This document shows positions 1-11,439 of a stretch of DNA of 64,000 nt, piece by piece (position 1 is the stretch's first letter; each line of letters begins with the position of its first letter). This DNA is from Gigaspora margarita (Eukaryota > Glomeromycota > Glomeromycetes > Diversisporales > Gigasporaceae): positions 156,764-220,763 of the forward strand of contig WTPW01000716.1 of the NCBI GenBank assembly GCA_009809945.1, given 5' to 3'. The notes beneath the pieces were generated by a model, which ran no database searches, had not been told where the DNA came from, and saw nothing but the letters and a program-made list of their open reading frames with translations. Made by a program: the position numbers and the translations under genes.

Positions 1-861
1 AAAAAAAAAAAAAATTAAAAAAAAAAAAAAAAAAATAAAAAAAATGCAAAAATAATTAAATAAAACAAAAAAAAAAAATTAAAAACAACAAAAAAATTAA
101 TATAGAAAAATAAAATTACTAAATTTTTTTTTTTAAAAAAATAAGCAATACATATAAATATGTACATATATACTAGAGCTCTAGTTCTAGTACTACTATA
201 TCATGCTAAGTTTTAGTTTAATACTACCCGATAATAAGCTATGCCTAGCATGGTGACATTTGATTTGATTGGCTTGAAGATCACTAGGTTAAACAATATA
301 AAAAAAATTTTAAAGTAACCCTTACTATGAAAAACCACATCGTCAATTGACAACTTGTAGTTTTACATATTAAAATTTTTTTAAACTATATAATAGTGTT
401 TTTCAACTCTTCGTACATCTTCTGTAAAAAAAGATCAGTATAGATCAAATACAGTAATACAGTATGTAATGAATGAGTTAATTAGCTATTAATCATTATT
501 AACAGTTATATAAACTTATTTATTCTAGTGAAAAAAATACAATAGCCTGAAGTTCTAGTACCGTGGGCATAAATCACGAAAATTTAATAGGTATAGCCTT
601 TTAGTATAAAATTATTCTTTGAGTTTTCATACATTTAGTACAATGCCATATTAGGGAATGTATTAGCACTGAGGATGAATATCTTTATGTTATTAGCTGT
701 TAGATTCAAGAGCGTCTACCTTTCTTTAAAGGTTTGATTATTTATTATTTTTTTTTATTATATGCATTATCTTATAAAATCAAATATTTATGCAAAATTT
801 TAGACTTTAGTGAACTAAGAATATTAAATTTATCAAAGACAAAGGTAACTTTGAATGGTCT
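1..861. other. AT-rich intergenic DNA, no gene
   Basis: Poly-A/T tracts at the very start are followed by AT-rich sequence with no convincing coding frame. The short open frame around 734-922 runs into the first kinase repeat and has no recognisable content of its own. Confidence 0.6.
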
Positions 862-1226
862 GTGTACTCAGACTGTGCCTTTGTATTTTCATGTCATAAT
901 ATTCCACATGACAAAGATCTAGTAACATGTATTGACTAGGTTACAGGCCTAAAATTAGATACGAAGTTCCTCAATTATTTTGGATCTGATAAATAAATGC
1001 TTAGATGCAGAACTTAAAGACAGACCAACTGCTAGAGAATTACCAATATTCTGAATCGGTTTTTGCAAGATTTGGAAAGTAAAGCAACTGAATTATATAA
1101 GCAAGTTAAAGATTTGATGCAAATTTCCTAATATAATCAAGTCAAATTGTCACAATTCAGAATATCAAACACCCACAAGCTATTTATACAGTTGATTTTT
1201 GAATCTTTCAAAACTCTCTAAGCCAG
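862..1226 (+). pseudogene. protein kinase C-terminal fragment, copy 1
   Basis: Conceptual translation gives pieces of the C-lobe end of the kinase family expanded in arbuscular mycorrhizal fungi: RPKIRCEVPQL, then in another frame DLINKC, AEPKDRPTA, then HPQAIYT. A one-base loss in CAATTATTTTGGATCTG separates EVPQL from DLINKC. The catalytic lobes are absent, so this cannot be an active kinase. Copy 1 lacks the upstream acceptor seen in copies 2-4. Confidence 0.75.
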
Positions 1227-1434
1227 GTAATAACACATTTTTTTTAAAATGCTAAAAATATTTATTGTAAAAATTTCTGAATCTGTTATTAGCAGATTAT
1301 GGCAGATTAATCGTTTTATTATTTTTTTTTATATAGAACATGCTTTATCTTTTCGTTGTTCAATCATTTTTATTTTTTTTATCCTTTTATTGATCAATCA
1401 TTCTAATTATTTTTTTTTATTCCAATATTAGCAG

Positions 1435-2317
1435 ATTATCGCAAGTGTGAGTGCGTACTCAGACTGTGCTTTTGCATCACTATGTCATAATATTCCACAT
1501 GACAAAGATCTAGTAATACATTACAGGCCTAAAATTAGATGCGAAGTTCCTCAATTATTTTTGATCTGATAAATAAATGCTTAGATGCAGAACCTAAAGA
1601 CAGACCAACTGCTAGAAAATTAGCTGATATTCTGAATCATTTTGCAAGATTTGGAAAGTGAAGCAACTGAATTATATAATCAAGTTAAAGATTTGATGCA
1701 AATTTTCTAATATATAATCAAGTCAAATCGACACAATTCGAATATCAAACACACAGCATGAGGGAAATTTATTTTTATTGGTTGTTTATTTCTATTGAAA
1801 AAACAATGTTACACAAGTTTTTTATATTGTTTACAATAGAAAAATAGTCGTGTAAATAGCAAAAAAAAAAAATTCTAATGAAGTCTATCTGAAATTTTGC
1901 AAGATTATAATTTGAAACCGTATTTTTCATATAAGAGTTTGGGATCGAATGGGATCGAATGTTTCCACCAACTTTAATTAGAGATGATTTTGACAATAGT
2001 TGTACTTAATATGAAACCCGTATATTGTTTTTATCATTTAAAACGAAATAACTAAGATAAAAAATGACGTTTTTTGAAGTAAAAGTTTCGAACTTCACGT
2101 GAGCAAGGTATTATCGTAAAAGATGACAAAGATTATCAAATACTATATAGAGTTGTGAGTGTAACGATAGTGATAATATCAGGCAAATAAGTCTTTAATT
2201 TTAGCCAATCATGATTACTGATGATCAGCCAATCAAAACAAATCCCTCATGCTCAAACACACCCACAAGCTATTTATACAAGTTGATTTTTGAATCTTTC
2301 AAAACTCTCTAAGCCAG
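1435..2317 (+). pseudogene. protein kinase C-terminal fragment, copy 2, split by a MITE
   Basis: Same kinase end as copy 1, with the same one-base lesion between EVPQL and DLINKC. The copy runs to 1754 and resumes at 2254, because a 499-bp MITE with a 9-bp target duplication sits inside the run CAAACACAC just upstream of the HPQAIYT segment. Confidence 0.75.
1755..2253. mobile_element. non-autonomous MULE-type MITE (499 bp)
   Basis: The ends are inverted: AGCATGAGGGA on the left and TCCCTCATGCT on the right, with similarity continuing inward (TTGGTTG / CAGCCAA). The 9-bp sequence CAAACACAC is duplicated at 1746-1754 and 2254-2262, and the uninterrupted site is visible in the neighbouring kinase copies. 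A 9-bp TSD is typical of Mutator-like elements. No coding capacity is seen. Confidence 0.85.
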
Positions 2318-2519
2318 GTAATACCACTTTTTTTTTTAAAGTGCTAAAAATATGATATTGCAAAAATTTCTGAATCTGTCATTAGCAGATTACAGCAGAT
2401 CAATTGTTTATTATTTTTTTTTTATGTAGAACATGCTTTATCTTTTCGTCAATTTTATTTTTTTTTATCCTTTTATTGATCAATTGTTTTAATTATTTTT
2501 TTTATTCCAGTATTAGCAG

Positions 2520-2902
2520 ATTATCGCAAGCGTGAGTGCGTACTCAGACTGTGCCTTTGCATTTCCATGTCATAATATTCTACATGACAAAGATCTAGTA
2601 ATACATATTGACTAGGTTACAGGCCTAAAATTAGATGCGAAGTTCCTCAATTATTTTGGATCTGATAAATAAATGCTTAGACGCAGAACCTAAATACAGA
2701 CCAACTGCTAGAATTAGCTGATATTCTGAATCGTTTTGCAAGATTTGAAAAGTGAAGCAACTGAATTATATAAGCAAGTTAAAGATTTGACGCAAATTTT
2801 CTAACATATAATCAAGTCAAATTGACACAATTCGAATATCAAACACACCCACAAGCTATTTATAAAGTTGATTTTTGAATCTTTCAAAACTCTCTAAGCC
2901 AG
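2520..2902 (+). pseudogene. protein kinase C-terminal fragment, copy 3
   Basis: Uninterrupted unit from the acceptor-like TTAGCAG to the donor-like GTAATA. It carries the same frameshift as the other copies, and a TGA in the TSRFLN stretch that probably replaces an arginine codon (CGA). Confidence 0.75.
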
Positions 2903-3115
2903 GTAATAACACATTTTTTTTAAAATGCTAAAAATATTTTATTGTAAAAATTTCTGAATCTGTCATTAGCAGATTATGGCAGATCAATCGTTTTATTTTT
3001 TTGTTTTTTTTTATAGAACATGCTTTATCTTTTCATTGATCAATCATTTTTATTTTTTTTTTATCCTTTTATTGATAATCGTTCTAATTATTTTTTTTTA
3101 TTCAAGTATTAGCAG

Positions 3116-3497
3116 ATTATCGCAAGTGTGAGTGCGTACTCAGACTGTGCCTTTGCATCTCCATGTTATAATATTCCACATGACAATGATCTAGTAATAC
3201 GTATTGACTAGGTTACAGAGCTAAAATTAAATGTGAAGTTCCTCAATTATTTTGATCTAATAAATAAATGCTTAGATACAGAACCTAAAGACAGACCAAC
3301 TGGTAGAATTAGCCGATATTCTGAATCATTTTGCAAGATTTAGAAAGTGAAGCAACTGAATTATATAAGCAAGTTAAAGATTTGACGAAAATTTTCTAAC
3401 ATATAATCAAGTCAAATCAACACAGTTCGAATATCAAACACACCCACAAGCTATTTATAAAGTTGATTTTTGAATCTTTCAAAACTCTCTAAGCCAG
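3116..3497 (+). pseudogene. protein kinase C-terminal fragment, copy 4
   Basis: The most diverged unit. It has the shared lesion, with one further base missing at TTTTGATCTAAT. The donor-like GTAATT is directly followed by the TIR of the 3503-5242 element, which ends the array. Confidence 0.75.
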
Positions 3498-3502
3498 GTA
3501 AT

Positions 3503-5242
3503 TAGGGTTGCGACCCAAACTTACTAGTTTGGGATTTGGTAGAAACCCAAACAGTATTTACTAGGTTTTGCAAAATGCTTCTAATTTGCCGTAATGTCAA
3601 ACATTTATGACATGTAACTTGTATTACGGCTAGAAGTCCCAAATTTTTACATGTAAAAACTGGTTTGGGTCTAATCCCAAATAAGGATAGGACACTAGTA
3701 TTTGATTATTAATGTACAAAACTTTACCCCCAGTTATTTGTTCCTAACAATTATATATCGTAAATAACATCCATATTTGTAGAGATGGTAAAAATGCGCA
3801 TTTTTAATTAAATGCGCATTGATGTGCATGATAAAAAATTTTTTAATTTTTATCTTTATTATTGATAATACATCTAAATAAAGATACTACATATTGATTC
3901 TGAATCAGTTTTTGCCTACATATATAAATTTTTACAATACTAGCACCTGGCCCGTGGCACTGCCACAGGAGCTTTGTAAAAAAAACTTTAAATCTTAAAA
4001 TCTGTAAATTCTCATTATAAATATGCCGATTTAGTTCGCATTAAAAAATTCTGTTATTGAACATACTATTCTATTAACTACAGTATATGGTTAAGATTGA
4101 GTTGGTTTTCATTAAAATTATAACATGCAAATAATTATATGTTGCAATAATTACAGATTTAAATAGTATCGACATCTTAATTTAAATTTACTCTCGGTCT
4201 TTGGATATAGCAAATCAAAAATGGAAATGCAATTGAAAATTTTTTTTTATACTCATTATTAAGCAGCACCATTTATTATACACTCACATATGAAAATTAG
4301 TAGATATTTTTGTGCAGACAGGACATTTGTGATTGCGTGATAATTTTATTTTGTTTTGATTGATTCCCTTACAATGTCATGTTTTGCAAGTACAGAATTT
4401 GTATTAGCATTCACCGACACAATTATATTATCTCATAATGAATTTGAATTGTGGTGACATTCTTGATTATAACTTGCTCATCGATATATTAGTCCTAACA
4501 TTTTGATAATGGGTTATATAACCAATCAAAAAGCGTTAAAGCACAATAACTTGATAATATTACTATATTAGTTTTAGCTCACTGATCACCTTTTGAACAT
4601 ATCCGTAATTTTATTGGTTGGTAGATCGATATAAAACTACGAATCGCTGAGAAAATTAGTTGATTATCAGATAATCTAGGCGGCAAAAAATTACGACCAA
4701 AATTTCTAGAAATCAATCATCTAAATATTTGGTTGAATTTAATTTTTTTTATATTTACTAATATATTCACTATATTAATCTTATGTTTTATCTATTGCGG
4801 GGCATTTGTCGTGTTCTTAACATTCTAATCTATCTATATACTTGTCTGTTCGCTTTAACATTTTTGATTGGTCATATCTGAAAAATGTGACCTAAATGTG
4901 GGAAAAAACTACCAGAAATACGTAAGATGATTATGACGATTATCATAGTCGAGTAATTATTATAACATTTGAGTAATTATTATATCATTTTTAACGCCCT
5001 TATAACGCCCTTAAACAACACAAAATCGTGAAATGTGAATTTGTCAAATTTACTTTTGTTATTTGATTGTCTAATATTTACATAAAGTTCACGAATTTGA
5101 AAACGGTTTGTATAATAGTCTCAAGAATAAGTACAAGAATAAGTGCAGGTCATGAGCCCAAACTAGGTAGAAATACCGAATCCCAAACCCAAACTAGGTA
5201 GAAACGCCGTAACTAAAAAAAAGGGTTTGGGTCGCAACCCTA
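3503..5242. mobile_element. 1.74-kb TIR element, probably hAT-like
   Basis: The left end TAGGGTTGCGACCCAAAC is mirrored exactly at the right end. CCCAAACTAGGTAGAAA-type subterminal motifs recur near both ends. The interior is noncoding and may itself be composite. No matching target duplication is visible (left flank CAGGTAAT, right GTTCTCAT), so a later rearrangement or two different insertion events are possible. Confidence 0.6.
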
Positions 5243-5300
5243 GTTCTCATGCAACTTCCTCAATGTGGGTTGATAGTGATTGAGACAATTAATCGAAATA

Positions 5301-5696
5301 ATGATTGCGATCGTTGCTTCCTTGCTTATGTCTTCAGCAAATTGTAGCAAAAAAAAAAAGGCGACTATCCAACAAACAAATATACTTTTTCGGCAACACT
5401 TCAATAAGTGTAACTTCGGCAACACTTCAACAAATAAGTGTAACTTCGGCAACACTTCAACAAATAAGTGTAACTTCGGCAACACTTCAACAAATAAGTG
5501 TAACTTCGGCAACACTTCGCAACACCAAGTTCCCCAACTTTTCTTTTACGGGTTTTACAAATTTTCATATATTGTTACAACAACAATATTCGCAACTTTT
5601 TGCTCCTTTAGTTTCGAACAAACCAATGCAAACAATAATGAAATATTTGAATACAAAAAATTTTTAGTAAAAAAAAAATATAATAAATATATGTAA
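5301..5696 (+). CDS. small repeat protein, possible secreted peptide, uncertain
   Basis: The open frame starts at ATG 5301 with MIAIVASLLMSSANC, a short hydrophobic stretch ending in small residues and Cys that resembles a signal peptide. It continues through KKKK into four decapeptide repeats NKCNFGNTST encoded by the minisatellite, then a hydrophobic segment (FFYGFYKFSY) and a lysine-rich tail. A second plus frame and one minus frame are also open across the repeat, so the frame may be an accident of repeat periodicity. Tandem-repeat secreted effectors are known from mycorrhizal fungi, but nothing here proves that role. Confidence 0.3.
   Translation: MIAIVASLLMSSANCSKKKKATIQQTNILFRQHFNKCNFGNTSTNKCNFGNTSTNKCNFGNTSTNKCNFGNTSQHQVPQLFFYGFYKFSYIVTTTIFATFCSFSFEQTNANNNEIFEYKKFLVKKKYNKYM
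5395..5519 (+). repeat. 30-bp minisatellite, about 4.3 copies
   Basis: Unit AACACTTCAACAAATAAGTG + TAACTTCGGC. The first unit is 26 bp; the next three (5421-5510) are 30 bp and essentially identical; a partial unit follows. CACTT and AAGTG inside each unit are complementary, so each repeat can form a small hairpin. Confidence 0.95.
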
Positions 5697-6308
5697 TAGA
5701 AATTTCACGGTTCCTATGCCAATAACATTTCTGACTAAAATTTTTACTGATGACATAATGGCCGTGGAAAAATTTTTGATATTTTCATGGCATTGTGTCA
5801 TCATAAAAATATCATCAGAAATGTTCATGGGAGAACATTAGGGCTATGGAATATATATACGTATAATAAAAATAACAATGAATTTCCGTAATGATTTGCT
5901 CTGATTTTTTATTAGCGTAAGATTTTCGAATATAAAAGCATTGTAATAATTTTTTTGACAATTTCACCAAAGACTCATGACGTAATGCAAAGTGCTTGAA
6001 CAACCTCTTTTTTTACTTTACATTAAGTAGTTTTAGCAATCAGCGCTAACTCTGTGAAAAAAAAAATGGTCTGCACCTTCAAACTTTTTTCAGTGAAGAG
6101 GCAATTCACTTGATCAACTTTTTTGACCTTCGACTTTTCAAAATTTTATTCCCGATCAATTGATTTAGGCGCTTGAGAACACCCTAAGTCTTTATTATAA
6201 ATTTTGATGATAATATGTAGGTTATGGTATTAACTCTACGGCTTTCTTTTTTTTTAAACCCGGAATCTAATATATAAGGTTCCAACCCTATGAAACGTCG
6301 TCGTTTTA
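5697..6308. other. intergenic, no gene seen
   Basis: AT-rich DNA. There is a short inverted similarity around 5740-5825 (CATAATGGCCGTGGAAAAAT against a nearby CCATGGCATTGTGTC-like copy). No coding frame I can support. Confidence 0.4.
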
Positions 6309-7320
6309 CTAATTAATAATTTGATTGTTATTTTTCTCATCATCAGTATTTGTTTCTTCAAGTTCTTGATAAGCCTTATTAAATTCGATATATTTTTCAC
6401 GTGTATCCTTTAATAATTCTAAATAGCTTGTATCGAGATAATACTCTTTTAACAAATTTTTCTAGCACAGCTACTCGATGTTCAATAGAAACGCCAGGAG
6501 GTAATTTACTTGGATCTTCAACAAATGGAACTCCAGCTTTAGAAACATAATGCCTTGCAATATGGTGTTTAAAAATCCAACGAAGTGGCAACCAGCACGG
6601 AAATGATTGACAATAACCCCTTTAATTTAAAAAAGATAAATGCGTGTATCTATATCTGATATACTATTTGTATCAATATAAAATTTTGATGATAAATAAT
6701 TTGAATACCATGGAGAAAGCTTCTGGAGTAAGCACAAACCTCCAATATTAACAAAAATAAAAAATAAAAAAGTTATATGGTTAAACAATAATAAATTAGA
6801 TTTATAAATATTTTTAAAGTACTGCTAACTTCCACCCACGGTGATATCACCTAGTTATATAATAGCTTAAAAGTTTATTATATATGTGCCACTAAGTAAA
6901 AGTGTTCAATACAAATTTTATCTTATACACATTTTTTATTTCTAATCTAACTCTAACTCCTAATAGGTATTGCATTTTTTTAAAAATTATGCCAAGGTGA
7001 TATCACCCTCGGTAAAGTTAGTCTTGTTTTTATTTTTAAATAATAAAACTTACATGATTGGCTATCTTCTTGATATATCGCACAATGTGATTTTTTTGGT
7101 TTTATTATTAAAAAGTGTGTAGGAAGAATCTGGAATTGGAGATAATTCTTTAACATCAACATCAATAAATGCCACTGTGTTTTCAGCTTAAACCAAACAA
7201 TAAGCCACGTGTATAATAATCTCTTACTAATATAGAAAAATTCAAGGACAACCCGACGACCGTTGGGCACTGAAATCATTTTGAAGTGGAGATTCATTAC
7301 ATTAACATTAAGCATGTCTT
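6309..7320 (-). pseudogene. unrecognised broken or multi-exon gene
   Basis: Several minus-strand stretches have protein-like composition but lie in different frames. Upstream are NGRRVVLEFFY and AENTVAFIDVDVKELSPIPD (7070-7315), the latter running toward a donor-like GTAAGT near 7050. Next is GLCLLQKLSPWYSNYLSSKF (about 6660-6750). Then comes LRWIFKHHIARHYVSKAG followed by PFVEDPSKLPPGVSIEHR (6450-6600). The last piece, in another frame, is YYLDTSYLELLKDTREKY, ending DDEKNNNQIIN-stop at 6309. A frameshift near 6440 separates the last two. I do not recognise the family. It may be a spliced gene with one lesion, or a pseudogene. Confidence 0.4.
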
Positions 7321-8178
7321 TGCTAAAAAAATAAGTGATGCGTTTGGTGATGACGTCATAGCTGATGTGGTGATACAGTATGATTTATGCTAAGTGGATC
7401 TCCTATTGCTCTATAATTAATAATGCTAACTTGATCTTGTGCCTCTCGATAACAAAAAGTAATAATCGGAAGTTTAGGTATGGATTTACGTTCTAAGTTG
7501 AAACAAACTCATCACATGAAATTTGAGAAAAATTCTGATAAGGAGAAAAATATGCAGCATGAATTTTTCGATAGCAAGTTATATTCGTAATATCAATAGG
7601 TAAGCCATGAGAAGTAATAGTTAGCATGTACAATCCATAACTCAATCCATAACTAATATAATTGTTAAATGATTCATTATTGATAATGAAATCATTAGGA
7701 TGTCATAAGAAATAAATAGATTAATACATATTGAATAATATATTAAATGTAAGTCAACTCACGCTATATGCCAAATTGTAAAATCTAGTGCAATAATCGA
7801 ATTAGTAAAAAATGCTTAAAATGTTAATAGAGTTTTTTAAAATTATTTAAAGTATTACCTGGAAAAGTTATATTTTCGATGGATTCAATAACTGATAATG
7901 ATATTTGGGTTTATAGCATTCTTATCTTGCAAGTACAGTATATACTGTATAATATACAGTAATAGCAATTACAAATAATAAGATAGTTGTATTCTTTAGT
8001 ATTTTAAGGCACTATGGGTCCGCTGATCTATATGAATACATTTTTAAATTTCTACGTATTAGGAAGACACGTTGGTAAATATATTTCGAGTCCAGTCATT
8101 GATGTTTATCTTCAAATTCGGTATTTTTGTGAAATAGTATACAGACATTGTACGACTCTAAGAATACAATCAAAAATC

Positions 8179-8385
8179 ACGTTTATTGCATAATTTTGTG
8201 AAATTTGCAAATCATAAAAAAAAAAAAAAAAAAAAGGAATCACTTGCTATTTCTAGGTGATTTCTGATTTCTTTAAAACTACTCCGATATCTGGGTAGAA
8301 ATTGTCATATCAGAGTATTTTTAAGAAATCAGAAATCCTAAAAATCGCAAATTTCACAAAATTATGCAAACCGCAATAATACGCG
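8179..8385. mobile_element. small inverted-repeat (MITE-like) element
   Basis: TTGCATAATTTTGTGAAATT near 8186 is matched in reverse by AATTTCACAAAATTATGCAA ending near 8370. A 19-base A run and a second inverted pair (AGAAATCAGAAATC / GATTTCTGATTTCT) lie inside. No clear target duplication. Confidence 0.6.
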
Positions 8386-9353
8386 TATTACGAATAATCC
8401 TGTCTTCAATAGTAAAGTTGTCATTTGGGATTCTAGAATTCTTATATAATTGTCTTTTTGTACATTTTTGAAAAAATAACTCCTTATTTTTATTGATTAG
8501 CCTAGCCACTCATTGTACGAAAGAAAATGATTAATAATTTAATGTTAATGTGCATCTGATTAAAGTTAAAATTACTAACTATTTCGGGGCTGATTTCAGT
8601 AAATACAACTTAAGGTGGATGCAAACTTCAAGCAAGGCATTAATAGCCATGATTTATTTCTTGCTAAAGTTTTTCCTTTGATTCTTACAACGTCGCATGC
8701 GCCGTTACGTATCATTTAAATCGTGAAATTTCTGTATAAACCTACCCAAGGCACTATTTCGAGGCACATAATTTAAATTTTTAAGAATTAATTTAGCCGA
8801 ATACGAACAATATTTTAGACTTAAATTGTTTTAAAATAACGCACCGGAAATACGATAAAAGTAAATTTATACAGTATATCATACTATATAGCTTTAATCA
8901 TAACTCAGAGTTAACATCGTCATTAATTTAAATAAGTGAATCCGCTACGTAGTTCGTTGTAATTAACAACTGATCTCTCTAAGTTCGACAAAACTTAAAT
9001 TGTATACCGTACTTTTTAGTGATTACAACAATACAAATTGATAGCAAGATTTGGTATTGCCTTCTAAATACATGAATATTTTAAACTTCAATAGACATTA
9101 ATAAACCTGCAGTCGCCAAACCCATATTTTACCCTAGTCGTTTAAGATTTAAAAATGCTGACTTTGACTATTATTTGGCAATATTTTTATTCAATTCATG
9201 TCACAGAAAGAATATTTGTTATCACATTATTTTTACATTTAATTGAAACATGTGCATGGAATATCTCTTCGCTACAATGTCATATGTGTTGTTATTAATT
9301 CTTTATCTAATTTCATTATTTATAATGGTATTTATTGGAATTATATTCGTACA

Positions 9354-9720
9354 TTATAATGCGCAGGGGTTAAATTAGAATTTTGGCCTAAATTAAGCTT
9401 AATTCGGGCCATTATTCGAAATAACGCCTATACCTTATTTCGCGAAAATACGGTAGTTTTATTTTAGTAATTACTTAATTTATGTAATTTTATATCTGAT
9501 ATAGGCTCGTGCAAGAACGATTTTCATATGCCGTATTTTCGTGGAATAACGCGTTATTTGGTGTACATCTGATATGCGCGTTATTTCGAATACGCGCATG
9601 TACGCTAATTTGAAACAATAGTTAATTTTTGCCAAATCGGATTTTCAAAATAACGCGCATGTGCGTTATTTTGAGATGTGTATTGGGTCAATTTTTCCAA
9701 ACAGGGTCCATGTGCGTTCT
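9354..9720. repeat. fragments of a CGCGTTATTT TIR family
   Basis: Two blocks share GCGCAGGGGT, CCTAAATTAAGCTTAATTC and TTTCGCGAAAATACGGTA. The same family appears in reverse at 46535-46650. Short runs such as AACGCGCATGTGCGTTATT stand out because CG dinucleotides are otherwise rare in this window. Confidence 0.5.
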
Positions 9721-10131
9721 ACTTATAAATAATGGCTAATAAATTCGGTAAGTTTTAGTTGTCCCCTGGCATTATTTTATAAACAAATTGTAAAACGCTA
9801 ATAAGCTGGAAGTTCATATTCAGCATTCTTTAAGTCGCCAAGTTTTATATTTTAGTGTAAGATACCTTGTATTTTAAAGCTAGTTAAGAAATACTTAAAG
9901 TTCTATTTGCTATGTGTGGGATTTCAAAGGAACCGCGATTTTGGAAATTTTAACCTCAATTAATTAATTACGGCGTCTTTGTGAAATTTCTAAAATCGTA
10001 ATTTCCAGTTTTTTTTCTTGGTGTAATCTTATACTATGTAACACTACAGGTTTGCCTAATTACTTTAAAATTGTACGTACGTACGTATTTAACTCACTAT
10101 TTTTCAAATTGCTGGTTAAGATTTTTTTTTA

Positions 10132-10411
10132 AAGAATGTTTCAACTTATATATCAAACTTATTTTTTCAAATAAGACAATCCTTTATCCTTGTACTAATT
10201 TACTTACAATTCTGCCTTCAAAATATTATTACTATTACTGATAATACATCTTTACCAAACAAAAATGAAACAGCTTACTGTATTTTGGGCAGATATAATG
10301 AACCACTTAAAGACTTAACTGAGTCATCAGAAATTAAACCAAATAATGCATTGGCCCTGAAAATTTGTAGAGTAGCTTATGATGTAGTATGTATCTTTTT
10401 TTTTGTACTAT
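10132..10411 (+). other. possible exon, unrecognised
   Basis: An open frame without its own ATG runs from just after a stop at 10129 to 10411. It includes FILVLIYLQFCLQN, a hydrophobic stretch, then NETAYCILGRYNEPLKDL and KPNNALALKICRVAYDVV, which look like real protein. A donor-like GTATCT follows. Joining to a segment after the acceptor-like GTGCTGCAG near 10961 would continue as KAALNTGLKIKASVINS with two hydrophobic segments. The hAT remnant would then lie in the intron. The second exon overlaps antisense hAT sequence, so the model is weak. Confidence 0.25.
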
Positions 10412-10428
10412 AAAGTCAGGGACTGTCA

Positions 10429-11010
10429 AAAATTTGGATATAAAATCATAAACTTTTTTTGGATATCGATTTATATTTGGGTAAAATTTGGATAAAAAAA
10501 TTAAAAATTTGGAAAATTTTGGATATTAAACTTTATTATTTCGTTGATTAAAATATATCATACTTAACATTTTCAATGAATCTTCACTTAAATTTTTTCT
10601 ATTATCCTCTAAAAGATTATTATAAACTGAAAAACTTTTCTCCACAGCACATGAAGAAATAGGTAACCAAATATAAATTGATGCTATACTATTTAAAATT
10701 GGAAGTGAAAAAGACATCTTATTCCAAAATTCCTCCAAATTATTAAATTCAATTAAAGTCAAATCTAGATTACAATAAAGAGCCCATTCTTGTAATAAAG
10801 CATCAGATAAATCATTAAATTCAGGGATTTGATCTGAATATTTTTGAATATTATAATTAATAGTAGTTAATTTAACAAAATGAGGATTAAAAATTTGTAC
10901 TGCAATAAAAAAAACAAAAAGGATGATATAAAAAATGCATATCAAACTTCTTATGTGCTGCAGCAAAGGCTGCTTTAAATACAGGATTAAAAATAAAAGC
11001 TTCTGTTATT
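10429..11010 (-). pseudogene. hAT transposase C-terminal remnant
   Basis: The minus strand reads PVFKAAFAAAHKKFDMH, then after an intron-like gap ending TTTATTGCAG, VQIFNPHFVKL, NDLSDALLQEWALYC, and the hAT dimerisation motif LPISSCAVEKSFSVYNNL with a tail ending QRNNKV at 10526. The order (helical region, then the A-x-x-E-x-x-F-S block) is that of hAT C-termini. The catalytic core and the other end are missing. CAGGGACTG at 10429 resembles a hAT TIR start and may mark the element's outer end. Confidence 0.7.
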
Positions 11011-11439
11011 AATAGTTTAACAAACATTTTTCATTTTTTTATACCTTTTGGTTTTTGGCTATGTTATTTGTTAATAGTATCAAATGATATTGATACAAAT
11101 TATACTGAACTCTTGATATCATGGTATTTGACAATATCTCTATTTATTGTATTTACAATAATCAAAGAGCAATTAATATATATTTAATTATATTACTTAT
11201 TCAATTCAAAGATATTTAAATAGTTATATTTTATTTCTCTAAAAACTATTTTTCTGACATAACATTTACTTGATTTCAGGCAGTGTGACAATTACTAACA
11301 ATATATATACAACTAATAAAATACTAAATTGTCATCCTTTGTAATAGTGAGTATATAACATGTCAAAGAAATAGTTTTCAAAGAAATAAATGTATACCAT
11401 TTAAACATAAACTTATATATTTTGTTCTAGTACTATAGG

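Larger units (their letters stand above)
862..3497 (+). repeat. ~590-bp tandem array of a kinase pseudogene segment
   Basis: Four tandem copies of one unit lie head to tail. Each unit has a kinase-like exon, a donor-like GTAATA after AAGCCAG, a T-rich spacer with repeated GCAGATTA motifs, and an acceptor-like TTAGCAG before the next exon. Exon starts are near 1435, 2520 and 3116; the spacing is about 580-596 bp once the 499-bp MITE and its duplicated target are subtracted. The fifth unit is cut off at 3503 by another element. Unequal crossing over is the likely origin. Confidence 0.85.
7321..10120. other. intergenic, repeats only
   Basis: No coding frame I can support. It contains a MITE-like inverted repeat (8179-8385) and fragments of a CG-bearing TIR family (9354-9720), described separately. 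Confidence 0.5.

Noticed and set aside
3503..5242. Autonomous transposon
   Set aside because: TIRs are clear, but no transposase-like frame exists between them and no target duplication is seen.
5395..5519. CRISPR-like array
   Set aside because: Repeats are contiguous with no unique spacers; a minisatellite in a eukaryotic setting.
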